Origin: Saprospiraceae bacterium
Lineage (GTDB): Bacteria; Bacteroidota; Bacteroidia; Chitinophagales; Saprospiraceae
DNA length: 64,000 nt
NCBI GenBank assembly: GCA_026982695.1
Contig: JALSGS010000007.1
Coordinates: forward strand, 1-64,000
Direction of reading: 5' to 3'
Under the pieces are notes generated by a model. The model searched no databases and was not told the DNA's origin. It saw nothing but the letters and a program-made list of their open reading frames with translations. The position numbers were made by a program, and so were the translations under genes. Positions within the stretch are counted from its first letter, which is position 1. The number at the start of each line of letters is the position of its first letter. Positions 52,434-62,485 of this stretch are shown in pieces.

Positions 52434-53246
52434 ATGAAATCTTGTACAGTCACTTGGCGTCGTTACCACCTATGGAGTGGCCATTTATCTCGTTGTGTAC
52501 GGTGCGATGTGTATCACCCATGGAGATGGCATCGCCATGTGGGCTCACCGCTCTCAGTGGTGATATTTCATGATGGGCAAGATTTGCCTCGTATGGGCTT
52601 TCGCCAAATGGTGTGTCAACTTTGGCGTACCTGTGTTGTACCCCACTTTGTCGCAGTGGGGCTGCATGCGTCGAGCCAAAGGTTGTGGGAATACGGCATT
52701 TCTGGTCAGCCCGATTACGAGAAGAGGGGATACAGGGCACAAAACCATGCTCGTTTTGTAGTGGAAGAATTATGGCCTTGGCTCCATAGCCGATTTCGGT
52801 TATTGCCACAGGCACAAGCTCATATAGTGGCGGGTTTTTCGCTCAGCGCCCTGTCTGCGTTTGATTTGGCGTGGCATCACTCCGAACTCTTTGGCCAAGT
52901 AGGCGTTTTTCCCGGTTCATTGTGGTGGCGCAGTTAACCATGGACTCCTGTGGTACCCAATGCCCATCGCATCGTACACCACATGGTACGTCAAACCGCT
53001 TTGCGTCCGGGGTTGCGCTTTTGGTTTGAAGCAGGTACCGGCGAAGAGACTTCTGATCGCGATGGGGACGGCGTTATTGATGCCATAGGGGATACGTTCG
53101 ATCTTATCGACATACTCAGAAAAAAGGGATACTCCGATGCGGATATTCGCTATGTGGAAGTACAAGGTGGCCGCCATAAACCACATACTTGGAAAAAAGT
53201 CTTATCTGATTTTCTCAAATGGACCTTGTGCCACACGACGAGATAA
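52434..53246 (+). pseudogene. Esterase of the enterochelin esterase/Fes-like alpha/beta-hydrolase family, interrupted by an in-frame TAA
   Basis: Reading from ATG 52434, the frame gives HDGQDLPRMGFRQMV, the nucleophile elbow GFSLSALSAFDLAW and FPGSLWWRS, then a TAA at 52935-52937. The same frame continues with PWTPVV...HHMVRQTALRPGLRFWFEAGTGEETSDRDGDGVIDAIGDT and ends with the His motif EVQGGRHKPHTW. The two halves together form one normal alpha/beta-hydrolase of about 270 residues, and the catalytic Ser and His fall on opposite sides of the stop. No frameshift is involved. Either the gene is newly inactivated, the stop is read through, or the base call is wrong. No signal peptide. Confidence 0.8.
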
Positions 53247-53295
53247 AGTAGCGTCGGCCCTACCTCTGCGCTCGCTATATACTCGTGCATCTTAT

Positions 53296-54963
53296 TTAGT
53301 TACCACCTTTTTGGGTGAGAGGATCCATGCGGATTCCCGTACGCGTAATGCGCACTTCTACACGTCGGTTTCGAGCACGGGCCGCTTCATCAGCATTATC
53401 GGTTACAGGACGACTTGCTCCATAGCCTATGGTGGTGATTCGGTTGGGGCGGATTCCTTGCACTACTAGGTAATCTTTTACGGCTAGCGCTCTGTGCTCT
53501 GAGAGGCGCTGTAAGTCTTGGGGGCGCCCTACATTGTCGGTATGCCCTTCAACGACTATTTGCAAATCTGGGTAGTTTTTAAGTATTTCTACTAGTTTGT
53601 CTAAAGCAGCGTAAGAGTCCGGTTTGATTTCAGCTTTAGAGCGTACAAAGTAGATGGGATCCATAGTAATGCGCGCATAGGTCTGTATGGGATCGAGGAG
53701 TAATTCAACCTCATATTCTGGCACAGTACCTGGATGATCCCTAAAGTCGAGCATTACTTCGTGGCCTATGAATTGTGCTTTTTCAGCTTTGAGTCGGAAG
53801 ACTTCACCTACTTTGACAGTAAGGCGAAAGGTGCCATCATTGCTAAAGTAAAAGCCGTCGTAAGGGCCTGCGGAGGTGGTAGCAAACCAAATTTTGGCCG
53901 GTTCGAGCCGCCGCGTATGCGAGTTGATCACTTTTCCTATTACCACCACTTCAGGTGTTTTCTTAGGTTCGCGAATGCGAGCTCGGTAGATATCGCTGGT
54001 GCCGTCGCGCATAGAAGTAAAGTACAAGTATCCAGATGCCGTGTTGAAGGAAGGGTTGCTGTCGTCGTAAGGCGAGTTAATAGGGGGTGGCAGGCGCTCG
54101 GGCTGTGACCAGCGTGTCCAGGTCTCGTCTAGCCTTTCGGCAAAATAGATATCATTGTTGCCTGCACGGTTCGAAGAAAAGTACAGCGTGCGCTTATCGT
54201 CGGATAGAGAGGGCGCCGTCTCTCGAAAAGCTGTATTGATACCGCCGCCTAAGTTTACAGGAGCTGTCCAAAATTCATCGCTTACTTTGAAACTTACGTA
54301 CAAATCGGAATTGCCATGGCCATCGGGGCGTTCTATCGACATGATGATGACGGTACCATCACTGCTCATAGTAAGGCTTACGGCATCGCTAAGATTGTAG
54401 TAGTCATCAATGTAAAAGGGCTGGGGATCTTCCCATAAAGTATCGCTAATGCGGCGGATATAAGAAAAGCCTTCTTCCATCCCGCCTTCTGGTGGGAACT
54501 GGTTGATGATGACAAAGCGATTGGGGTCGGGTGTGATGGCGCATATGCTGTTGGGTAGCGCGTTGTTGAGAGGGGGGCCTGGGTGATAGACCTGATCGAA
54601 GAGCCCGTCGCTACTCTTTGCTATCCATACATCTTGATTGAATTCGGAGGCGATGGCGTCCAATATAGGGCGTTGCGCCAATGCACTGTACACCTCACTC
54701 AAGATCACTTCTATGAACGGATCTTTACCCCGATCGACCCCATTGACAATAAGCGTATGCTCGAAATCGGGAGAGCCTACACGTGTGAAAAATAATGTAT
54801 GCCCATCTCGACTAATGACAGGCGAGATTTCGTCATAGGTAGGAGTATTAACGGTCGGTGGCAGTTTCTCGATTTGAAATGTAGGGGCCTGTGCATAAGA
54901 AAAGCCCGTCATCATACATGTGACAAGTAGTAGGAGCGTTTCGTTAAGTCGTCGAGTATTCAT
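53296..54963 (-). CDS. PD40-repeat OmpA-family protein
   Basis: A 555-residue exported protein; the signal peptide ends at about MTGFSYAQ. Five or so PD40/TolB-like blades are present (ISRDGHTLFFTRV, LSDDKRTLYFSSNRAGNNDIYFAERLD, NTASGYLYFTSMRDGTSDIYRARI). A carboxypeptidase-regulatory-like strand region (about 345-420) comes next. The C-terminal OmpA domain is IVVEGHTDNVGRPQDLQRLSEHRALAVKDYL, with Asp and Arg for diaminopimelate binding (NRRVEVRI). It should bind peptidoglycan from the outer membrane side. ATG at 54963 is preferred to GTG at 54969. Confidence 0.9.
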   Translation of the reverse strand: MNTRRLNETLLLLVTCMMTGFSYAQAPTFQIEKLPPTVNTPTYDEISPVISRDGHTLFFTRVGSPDFEHTLIVNGVDRGKDPFIEVILSEVYSALAQRPILDAIASEFNQDVWIAKSSDGLFDQVYHPGPPLNNALPNSICAITPDPNRFVIINQFPPEGGMEEGFSYIRRISDTLWEDPQPFYIDDYYNLSDAVSLTMSSDGTVIIMSIERPDGHGNSDLYVSFKVSDEFWTAPVNLGGGINTAFRETAPSLSDDKRTLYFSSNRAGNNDIYFAERLDETWTRWSQPERLPPPINSPYDDSNPSFNTASGYLYFTSMRDGTSDIYRARIREPKKTPEVVVIGKVINSHTRRLEPAKIWFATTSAGPYDGFYFSNDGTFRLTVKVGEVFRLKAEKAQFIGHEVMLDFRDHPGTVPEYEVELLLDPIQTYARITMDPIYFVRSKAEIKPDSYAALDKLVEILKNYPDLQIVVEGHTDNVGRPQDLQRLSEHRALAVKDYLVVQGIRPNRITTIGYGASRPVTDNADEAARARNRRVEVRITRTGIRMDPLTQKGGN

Positions 54964-55074
54964 GGGCACTAAGTAAGTAAAAGATGTATGGGTAAATATT
55001 TCCTTTTTTTATTACAATGTGACGGTACAAGTAGCTCGTGTGCTACCCGTGGATTCCTACTGGGGCAAATAGCT

Positions 55075-56721
55075 CTAGGTTTCAAACAGAGTTGCGAAAG
55101 CAAATTGCGCACCATCGAACAACCCCTTGTCGCTGAGTTTTAGCTGAGGGATAACCAGCAACGCCAAGAACGACAGCGTCATAAAAGGAGCTGTGAGCTT
55201 ACAGCCCAGAGTGTTTTTGACAAAGGCATCGATTTGTTCATATTGCGTGCCGGTATGTATTCCATCAGCAGCAGTCATTAAGCCTGCTATAGGCAAGGGC
55301 AAAAGGTGTTCGACCTGTGCACCGACGGCGGCAATGCCACCTTTGCATTCGATAATGAGGTTGATAGCCCGACAAAGTGACTCATCGTCTGCCCCCACGG
55401 CGATGATGTTGTGCGAATCGTGTGCCACACTCGAGGCAATGGCACCTTGCGACAGACCAAACCCCCATACAAAGGCGCAAGCAGGTGATACATCTTCGTA
55501 GCGGTTCACTACGGCAATCTTGAGCAAATCGCGTGATATATCTGCAACAGCCTTGCCATTCTCAATTTTGGGTTCAAAAAAAGCAGTTTTGGTCAACAAA
55601 GAGCCATCGATAGCTTGAATGACGCGCATGCGGGAGCCTTTGGCCTCAATGGAGAAATCAGTTACTTGCTTGGGCGAGGTGTCAAACCGGTTGATGGGAT
55701 TTACCGAAGGGGCTGTCACGAGTGCCTCGCCGTTTTGTGCCACACATGTGCCGTCGATCCAAGTCTCCAGTACCTCAAAAGTGCGTAAGTCGCGTACGCG
55801 AATTAAGTCGGCAGGATCACCACAACGCAGTGTACCGACAGGAAGCTGGTAATGCATTACAGGGTTGAGACAAGCTGCATGCAACACGTCAAAAAGGTCG
55901 TAGCCATCCGCACAGGCACGTGCTACCAGCTGATTAATATGGCCCTGAATGAGGTCGTCGGGGTGTTTGTCGTCAGAACAGAACATAAGGCGTTGAGGAG
56001 CTTCAGCGAATAAGGGGGCCAAAGCTTCGTAATTTTTGGCAGCACTACCTTCGCGAATCAGTATATGCATGCCTGCAGCCAGCTTGTCGCGTGCCTCTTC
56101 AATGGTAGTACATTCGTGGTCGGTGCTGATGCCAGCTTGTGCATAGCGTTGTGCTTCCACCCCACGCAAACCAGGAGCATGGCCATCTACGGGTTTGCTC
56201 AGTTGGTGTGCCACTTCGATCTTAGCCATGATCTCAGGGTCTCGTTTCAATACCCCTGGGTAGTTCATCACTTCAGCCAAGTACCATATGTCTGATCGAG
56301 CTAAAAGCGTGCGCACCTCTTCAACACCCAGTGTTGCACCTGCCGTTTCAAAGGTGGTGGCCGGCACGCAAGAAGGTGCACCAAAGTGAAATTTTAACGG
56401 GCTTTGTCGGGCATTGTCTAACATGAATAACACGCCAGAGACACCCAATACATTGGCAATTTCGTGAGGATCTGACACCGTAGCTACCGTGCCATGGGGC
56501 AGTGCCAGGCGAGCAAACGCTGTAGGTACAAGCATAGAACTTTCGATGTGTACATGGGCATCGACGAAGCCTGGCAATAAGTAACTTTGTGCGGGTATAG
56601 TTGCGTCTTCTTCTATAGCAACAACTTTTCCCGCCTCTACCACGATTCGGCCTGGATAGATACGCCGCTCATGTAGCGAAACGATCTGTCCTTCTATATG
56701 TTGAGGTGTGGTGCTATCCAT
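55075..56721 (-). CDS. ade: Adenine deaminase
   Basis: A 548-residue amidohydrolase that converts adenine to hypoxanthine for purine salvage. Motifs: GFVDAHVHIESSMLVPTAFARLALPHGTVATVSDPHEIANVLG near the N-terminus and the metal-binding FCSDDKHPDDLIQGH later. The C-terminal domain has VAHDSHNIIAVGADDESL. The length and architecture fit bacterial Ade rather than the adenosine-deaminase-like type. The start at 56721 is ATG; a GTG six codons earlier is possible. Stand-alone gene. Confidence 0.95.
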   Translation of the reverse strand: MDSTTPQHIEGQIVSLHERRIYPGRIVVEAGKVVAIEEDATIPAQSYLLPGFVDAHVHIESSMLVPTAFARLALPHGTVATVSDPHEIANVLGVSGVLFMLDNARQSPLKFHFGAPSCVPATTFETAGATLGVEEVRTLLARSDIWYLAEVMNYPGVLKRDPEIMAKIEVAHQLSKPVDGHAPGLRGVEAQRYAQAGISTDHECTTIEEARDKLAAGMHILIREGSAAKNYEALAPLFAEAPQRLMFCSDDKHPDDLIQGHINQLVARACADGYDLFDVLHAACLNPVMHYQLPVGTLRCGDPADLIRVRDLRTFEVLETWIDGTCVAQNGEALVTAPSVNPINRFDTSPKQVTDFSIEAKGSRMRVIQAIDGSLLTKTAFFEPKIENGKAVADISRDLLKIAVVNRYEDVSPACAFVWGFGLSQGAIASSVAHDSHNIIAVGADDESLCRAINLIIECKGGIAAVGAQVEHLLPLPIAGLMTAADGIHTGTQYEQIDAFVKNTLGCKLTAPFMTLSFLALLVIPQLKLSDKGLFDGAQFAFATLFET

Positions 56722-56927
56722 GAATTGTGTGTCTTGCACGAAGTTAATGAATGTATGAAAAATGATTTAATATTTTGGTGGCAAAAATGGCCTTTGCTCG
56801 ACGGTTATGCAAAAAAAAAGAAGGTTGGTAGCCACAAGGTGGCCGATCTTTGCTCTCACATGAGTGGTATCTCACAACTTGGTGAGGTGAAAGTACGTTG
56901 TAGGAATGGCCTTTTGAGTAATGCAAA

Positions 56928-59048
56928 ATGAAAACTCTCAAAAAACTCATCATGAAATATCGCGGACCCTTGATGTTCAGCCTATTTATCGCAGTGCTGA
57001 TGTGGCTAGGCTGGTACCACCCCTTGAAAAATGCCGAGAAAGAAGCAGTGTTGATCCATACCATGATGGAAGGTATCAATCGCTTCCACTTTTCACCTAA
57101 AGCAGTGAATGACGACTTTTCCCAAAAGGCTTGGAATCTTTATCTGAAGCGTTTGGATGGTGCCAAGCGTTGGCTGACAGCTGAAGATGTAGCTCAGTTG
57201 CAGCAGTGGCAAGCTCAACTGGATGACCAGGTCAAAGAAGGACGATACGACTTTTTTGATCGCTCTATTGAGCTGTATCAAGCAGCTATAGACAAGACAC
57301 AGGCTTGGTATCGCGACATTCTGGCGCAGCCTTTTGACTTTTCAAAAGAAGAAACTGTCGAATTGGATGGCGACAAGCGCCAATGGGCAGCTGATGACCA
57401 GGATTTGCGCGAGTATTGGCGCAAATGGCTCAAGTACGAAACGCTGACGCGCCTGCACGATAAGCTTGAACAGCAAAAGAAGGGCGAGGATGAGGAGCTG
57501 GCCGGCAAAAGCTTTGAAGAGCTAGAGGCTATGGCTCGCGAGGAGGTACGCAAGATGATGGACAACTGGTACATACGTTTGAAAAAGCGCAAACGCCCCG
57601 ATCACCTCAGCGTCTATTTAAATGCCATTACCAATGTGTTTGACCCGCATACGAGCTATTACAAGCCCATTGACAAGCAGAACTTTGACATTAGCATGTC
57701 GGGAAAACTCGAAGGTATAGGCGCTCGCCTACAAGCTGATGGTGAATACACCAAAGTGGTTGAAGTAGTAGTGGGTGGGCCTGCGTGGAAAGAAGGCGAA
57801 TTAGAAGAAAATGACCGCATATTGAAAGTGGCACAGGAAGGAGAGGAGCCCGTAGAGGTGACGGGCATGACACTCGACGAAGTAGTGCAGCTCATCAGAG
57901 GGCCTAAAGGCACTAAAGTGACCCTTACGGTAAAAAAAGCCGATGGCTCGATTAAGGACATTACAATTGTACGCGATGTAGTCATTTTTGAAGAAGGATT
58001 TGCCAAGTCCTTACTGCTCGGAAGCCCACAGGGTGAGGTGGTTGGTTATATTTGGTTGCCTCGTTTTTATGCCGATTTCAACGACCCTTCAGGGCGCCAG
58101 TGTGCCCGTGATGTGGCTAAGGAAATTGACAAGCTCAAGGCACACCAAGTAGCTGGTATCATTATCGATTTGCGCAACAATGGCGGTGGCTCCTTGCGCG
58201 ATGTGGTGCAAATGACGGGCTTGTTCATAGAGAAAGGCCCCATTGTACAGGTCAAATCCAGGGGGCGTAGACCTATCATCTTGGACGACGAGGATAGCCG
58301 CGTGCAGTGGGATGGCCCGCTGATTGTAATGGTCAATTCCTTCAGTGCCTCAGCTTCCGAGATTATGGCGGCAGCGCTGCAAGACTACAAGCGTGCCGTC
58401 ATTGTCGGTAGCAAATCGACTTTTGGCAAGGGTACCGTCCAGCGCTTTTTCGACCTCGACCAGGCTTTGCCCGGCCATAACGATATTAAACCATTGGGGC
58501 AAATCAAGATCACGATGCAAAAGTTTTACCGCATCAATGGCGGAGCGACGCAGCTACGTGGCGTCACACCTGACATCAATTTGCCCGATCAATATCAGTA
58601 TATTGAAGTAGGTGAGAAGGAACAGGACTTCCCTCTTCCTTGGTCACAGATAGATCCAGTGCCTTATGAACAAGATGTGTTTGTCGTTAGGCATTTGGAT
58701 AAGATCAAAAAAGCAGCTGTAGCTCGCATGAAGCAAGACAGCATTTTTCAAAAAATACTGGAGCATGCCCGTTGGGTCAAGGACCAACAAGAGCATACAG
58801 GCCATCCACTCAATATGGCTCAATGGGAGGCAGAAGAGTCACGTACGGAGGCTTACTTGGAGGCCTACAACAAGTTGTTCGATCGCGAAGTAGTGCCGGT
58901 AGTGCGCAATTTGGAAGAAGATTTGCCTCACATCAATAGCGACGAGGGAAGAAGAGCACGCAATGAAGAATGGGTCAAGAATGTGAAAAAAGATGTGTAT
59001 ATAGCTCAGACTTTGCAAATTATGCATGATCTCATTGTGTACAACTGA
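56928..59048 (+). CDS. Carboxy-terminal processing protease (tail-specific, S41A, Prc-like)
   Basis: A 706-residue periplasmic protease with an N-terminal membrane anchor or signal (about 8-30). The N-terminal helical region is followed by a PDZ domain around 230-330 (LEGIGARLQADGEYTKVVEVVVGGPAWKEGELEENDRILKV). The S41 core has IIDLRNNGGGSLRDVVQ, the Ser nucleophile in NSFSASASEIMAAALQDYKRAVIVGSKSTFGKGTVQ and the Lys soon after, a Ser-Lys dyad. The 140-residue C-terminal DUF3340-type region identifies the long Prc form. It trims or degrades periplasmic proteins with non-polar tails. Confidence 0.94.
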   Translation: MKTLKKLIMKYRGPLMFSLFIAVLMWLGWYHPLKNAEKEAVLIHTMMEGINRFHFSPKAVNDDFSQKAWNLYLKRLDGAKRWLTAEDVAQLQQWQAQLDDQVKEGRYDFFDRSIELYQAAIDKTQAWYRDILAQPFDFSKEETVELDGDKRQWAADDQDLREYWRKWLKYETLTRLHDKLEQQKKGEDEELAGKSFEELEAMAREEVRKMMDNWYIRLKKRKRPDHLSVYLNAITNVFDPHTSYYKPIDKQNFDISMSGKLEGIGARLQADGEYTKVVEVVVGGPAWKEGELEENDRILKVAQEGEEPVEVTGMTLDEVVQLIRGPKGTKVTLTVKKADGSIKDITIVRDVVIFEEGFAKSLLLGSPQGEVVGYIWLPRFYADFNDPSGRQCARDVAKEIDKLKAHQVAGIIIDLRNNGGGSLRDVVQMTGLFIEKGPIVQVKSRGRRPIILDDEDSRVQWDGPLIVMVNSFSASASEIMAAALQDYKRAVIVGSKSTFGKGTVQRFFDLDQALPGHNDIKPLGQIKITMQKFYRINGGATQLRGVTPDINLPDQYQYIEVGEKEQDFPLPWSQIDPVPYEQDVFVVRHLDKIKKAAVARMKQDSIFQKILEHARWVKDQQEHTGHPLNMAQWEAEESRTEAYLEAYNKLFDREVVPVVRNLEEDLPHINSDEGRRARNEEWVKNVKKDVYIAQTLQIMHDLIVYN

Positions 59049-59088
59049 TTAGTAGTTTTCCTATACGACCGACACTTGCATGCCATTT

Positions 59089-59125
59089 GCCGGCTCCTCT
59101 TTTCTGTAAGGAGTCGGCATTTTTT
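59089..59125 (+). terminator. Intrinsic terminator of the tail-specific protease gene
   Basis: GCCGGCTCCT (59089-59098) pairs with AGGAGTCGGC (59109-59118), 10 bp with one G-U pair, followed by ATTTTTT. Confidence 0.85.
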
Positions 59126-59134
59126 GCAATGAGA

Positions 59135-59164
59135 TTTGATGAGTGAGCAAGCGACCTATTTTTG
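59135..59164 (+). promoter_or_regulatory. Predicted promoter of the ABC-F gene
   Basis: TTTG at 59135-59138 and TATTTTTG at 59157-59164 are 18 nt apart. The start near 59170 would leave about 21 nt before the ATG at 59191. Confidence 0.5.
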
Positions 59165-59190
59165 CCTAAAAGCAGCAAAATTGTAGTGCG

Positions 59191-61068
59191 ATGAATTACT
59201 TGACGCTGGAGCAAATATCGAGGGCCTATGGCGATAAGGTGCTCTTTCAGAATGTGAACTTGCGCCTCAACAAAGGCGATAAGGTGGCGTTGGTGGCCAA
59301 AAATGGCAGTGGTAAAAGTACTTTATTGCGCATTATTGCTGGTAAGGAGCCGCCAGAGGGGCAAGGCGCTAAGGTGTGGATTCATCCGGATATCAAGCTG
59401 GGATATTTGCCTCAAGAGCCCCAGTTCGACGGGGCACACACCGTGCTCGATGCGGTGTTGCGCAGCAATCATCCAGCCATAGCGGCTTTGTACGAATATG
59501 AAAAAGGCCTTTTACTGGGGGCTGATGCCCCAACTATGGAAGGCTTGCTGGCCCGCATGGATGATCTGCAAGCATGGGATGCAGAGGCGCGAATGAAAGA
59601 AGTACTCTTTCGGCTCAAGGTCACCCAACTGGATCAAACTCTGGATACACTGTCGGGTGGTCAGCTCAAGCGCTTGGCGTTGGCGCGCTTGCTCATCGAA
59701 GAGCCCGAATTGTTGGTACTCGATGAGCCCACTAACCATCTGGATCTCGATATGGTTGAGTGGTTAGAAACCTTTTTGTCACAGTCCAATCGCACGCTTT
59801 TTATGGTCACGCACGATAGGTATTTTCTCGAAAGCGTGTGCAATACCATTGTGGAGCTCGATGGCGGCAAGTTGTACAAATATGCAGGCAACTACAGCGA
59901 GTTTTTGGCAAAAAAGGCGATGCGACATGAGACAGAAGCAGCAGAGTTGGACAAGACGAGAAAGCTGTATCAACGCGAGTTGGAGTGGGTGCGCCGCATG
60001 CCCAAAGCTCGAGGTACTAAGGCCAAAGCCCGCATGGAGCGCTTCCACCAGCTGGCCGAGCAGGCTACGCGCAAGATAGCGCGTCAAGAGATCCAAATCG
60101 ATGTGAAAGGAGCTCGTCTTGGTGGCAAAATTTTGGAATGTCATCACATAAGTAAGGCCTATGGTACCCTTAAGATTGTAGATCAGTTTACTTACAAGTT
60201 TCGCAAAGGTGAAAAAGTGGGTATAGTGGGGCCTAATGGCGTAGGCAAGACCACATTCTTGCGCTTGCTCATGGGCCTGGAAAAACCAGATAGTGGCAAA
60301 GTAGTGGCAGGTGGTACAGTACAGTTTGGTTACTTCACACAACAAGGCATTCAGCTGGATGAAGATAAACGCGTCATCGACGTGGTGACTGATATTGCCG
60401 AGTACATTCCACTGGAAAGGGGGAAGAAGCTCACAGCGGCTCAACTGCTCGAGCGTTTTCTGTTCGACCGCAAGCATCAACAAGTATATGTGTCGCAACT
60501 TAGTGGTGGTGAGAAACGACGTTTGCACCTACTTACGGTGCTGATGCGCAATCCCAACTTTTTAATACTCGATGAGCTTACCAATGATCTAGACATACTT
60601 ACACTCAATGTATTGGAAGATTGGCTGATGCGTTTTACAGGTTGTGTAGTAGTAGTATCGCACGATCGCTATTTTCTCGACAAGCTCGTCGATCACTTGT
60701 TTGTCTTTGAAGGGCATGGGCGTATACGCGATTTCAATGGTTCCTATACGACTTATAGAGCCCAACAGAAAGTAGCAATGTGCACTAGTAGCACGGCTGG
60801 CAGTACGGCTACGACGGCAAGGACACAAAAGAAAGCCAAACAGGTACATGGAGGTCTGACTTTTGAAGAACGCAAAGCAATGAGTCGCCTTGAGAAAAAA
60901 ATTGGCAAGTTGGAGCAACAGCGCACCCAACTGCATCAGGCCTTTGCTCAGAGCGATCTGGCACCTGAACAGATTGGGGAGCTGGCGCAGCAGCTTAAAG
61001 AAGTAGAGGTACAAATCGAGCAACTAGAGGAACAGTGGTTTGCTTTAGCGGAAAAGACCAATCAATAA
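59191..61068 (+). CDS. ABC-F family ATPase (Uup-like)
   Basis: A 625-residue soluble protein with two ABC domains and no membrane span. First domain: Walker A AKNGSGKSTLLRI, signature LSGGQLKRLALARLL, Walker B LLVLDEPTNHLDL. Second: GPNGVGKTTFLRLLMG, LSGGEKRRLHLL and FLILDELTNDLD. The linker (about 240-300) is helical and basic, and the C-terminal 70 residues form a coiled coil, as in Uup. ABC-F proteins act on ribosomes, and Uup also affects DNA stability. Terminator-bounded, single gene. Confidence 0.94.
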   Translation: MNYLTLEQISRAYGDKVLFQNVNLRLNKGDKVALVAKNGSGKSTLLRIIAGKEPPEGQGAKVWIHPDIKLGYLPQEPQFDGAHTVLDAVLRSNHPAIAALYEYEKGLLLGADAPTMEGLLARMDDLQAWDAEARMKEVLFRLKVTQLDQTLDTLSGGQLKRLALARLLIEEPELLVLDEPTNHLDLDMVEWLETFLSQSNRTLFMVTHDRYFLESVCNTIVELDGGKLYKYAGNYSEFLAKKAMRHETEAAELDKTRKLYQRELEWVRRMPKARGTKAKARMERFHQLAEQATRKIARQEIQIDVKGARLGGKILECHHISKAYGTLKIVDQFTYKFRKGEKVGIVGPNGVGKTTFLRLLMGLEKPDSGKVVAGGTVQFGYFTQQGIQLDEDKRVIDVVTDIAEYIPLERGKKLTAAQLLERFLFDRKHQQVYVSQLSGGEKRRLHLLTVLMRNPNFLILDELTNDLDILTLNVLEDWLMRFTGCVVVVSHDRYFLDKLVDHLFVFEGHGRIRDFNGSYTTYRAQQKVAMCTSSTAGSTATTARTQKKAKQVHGGLTFEERKAMSRLEKKIGKLEQQRTQLHQAFAQSDLAPEQIGELAQQLKEVEVQIEQLEEQWFALAEKTNQ

Positions 61069-61074
61069 ACAAAA

Positions 61075-61106
61075 ACAGGCTTCAAGTGCGCGGACCTGAA
61101 ACCTGT
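61075..61106 (+). terminator. Probable terminator after the ABC-F gene
   Basis: ACAGGCTTCA (61075-61084) pairs with TGAAACCTGT (61097-61106) over 10 positions with one mismatch, followed by TCTTCGATTGTTTT. The T-run is interrupted. Confidence 0.5.
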
Positions 61107-61158
61107 TCTTCGATTGTTTTGGGGAAAATTGCATAAGTCTGTCAAGTGCCTCTTGGCA

Positions 61159-62262
61159 TCAATTACCGGTCTGCTTTACAATCACTTGGTTTTTATTGCC
61201 ACTCTGTAGGATATTACTTTGGTTATTTACACCAGTCTGGTAGGTCTTGGCAGAGTTGAAGTTGCCCGATTGCTTAATCACCGTGCTACTCAGCTTGGCA
61301 CCACTTTGCACAGCAGTAGCGGTATTTGAATTGCCGGGCTGGACGATAACCGCGCTACTTTGTGTGGTATTTTCCTGTAATACTCCAACCTGGTTTTTAT
61401 TGCCTGACTGCTCGATATAGACCTTGCTTGCTGATGTCTTTGTCTGGGTGACATCGGCCGCATTTCGATCGCCGCTCTGATTGATATCTACTACCGTACT
61501 GGTAGCTTGGCTTTGAGTCACTTTAGCCGCGTTGAGGTCGCCGTCTTGGCTGATGTTGACTATGGTATTTTTCGTGCGAGTCTGTCCCACCGCTGCACTA
61601 TTCTGATCGCCGCCTTGGCTGATGTTGATTTGGTTGCCTTGGGCAGATACGGACTGGCTTACAGTGGCCGTGTTGCGATCACCTGCCTGACCAATGTTGA
61701 TTCTGTTGCCTGAGATATCGCCAGACTGGTTTACGGTGGTTTTGTTTAAGTCACCTGCTTGGCTCACATTGATCTTGTTGTTCACAACGTTTCCCGATTG
61801 GCTCACACCTGCGGTGTTTTTGTCTCCTGCCTGGCTGACGTTGATCTCATTACCGCGTACTCCTGCACCAAGCTGAGATACCGAGATGGTATTGGCATTG
61901 CCTGCCTGGTTGAGGTTTGTCTTGTTGCCTTGGGCGCCTGCCTGTACACTGGTTACTTTGTTTTTGTCGCCTGCCTGATTGACGTTGACCAGGTTGTTTT
62001 TGGCACCACTAGTTTGCGAGATGGCTGCAGCGTTGTCGTCGCCCGATTGTTTCAAGTTTATCGTGTTGCCTTGGGCTTGGGTTTGTTTGATTACAGCCTG
62101 ATTGCGGTCACCTGATTGCACCTGGTTGGCCGTATTGTTGCGCCCACTTTGCTCAATGGCGGCTTTGTTTTGGTCACCTGACTGTACGGTGTTATTGCGG
62201 TTTTGGGCTTGGATGCCAGAAAGTACGAGGAAAAGTGTGGCAAGCAAAAGTAGCTTCTTCAT
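61159..62262 (-). CDS. Curlin-like repeat amyloid protein (CsgA/CsgB type)
   Basis: A 367-residue exported protein (signal peptide MKKLLLLATLFLVLSGIQAQ). The mature part is built almost only of short strands with the pattern Q-S/A-G-D-x-N, about fifteen two-strand units of roughly 23 residues, for example INVSQAGDKNTAGVSQSGN. This is the curlin strand-turn-strand design that folds into a beta-solenoid amyloid. The sequence is rich in Asn, Gln, Ser and Thr and contains no Cys. The curli secretion genes (csgG, csgE, csgF) are not in the window. Likely a surface or matrix fibre. Confidence 0.88.
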   Translation of the reverse strand: MKKLLLLATLFLVLSGIQAQNRNNTVQSGDQNKAAIEQSGRNNTANQVQSGDRNQAVIKQTQAQGNTINLKQSGDDNAAAISQTSGAKNNLVNVNQAGDKNKVTSVQAGAQGNKTNLNQAGNANTISVSQLGAGVRGNEINVSQAGDKNTAGVSQSGNVVNNKINVSQAGDLNKTTVNQSGDISGNRINIGQAGDRNTATVSQSVSAQGNQINISQGGDQNSAAVGQTRTKNTIVNISQDGDLNAAKVTQSQATSTVVDINQSGDRNAADVTQTKTSASKVYIEQSGNKNQVGVLQENTTQSSAVIVQPGNSNTATAVQSGAKLSSTVIKQSGNFNSAKTYQTGVNNQSNILQSGNKNQVIVKQTGN

Positions 62263-62485
62263 GGTTAAAGGTTTGGTTAACAAAAGAATATAAAAAAGGG
62301 CTTTGAGGCTGCAATTTCAGGGAAGCATTTTACATAGGGGGCAGAATTCGGACTTTGGCCTAAATAGCTCGGTAATTGCCCGAAAAGCAAGGGGAAATGG
62401 AAAATGCTACTTCTACTGTACAACAAAAGAAAGGGGATAAAAGCAGTTTTGTCTGCTTAGGGAGGTGCGGTAAAGGTAAAAAAAA

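Noticed and set aside
61159-62230. Satellite-like DNA repeat
   Set aside because: The periodicity is explained by curlin-type protein repeats; DNA units are divergent.
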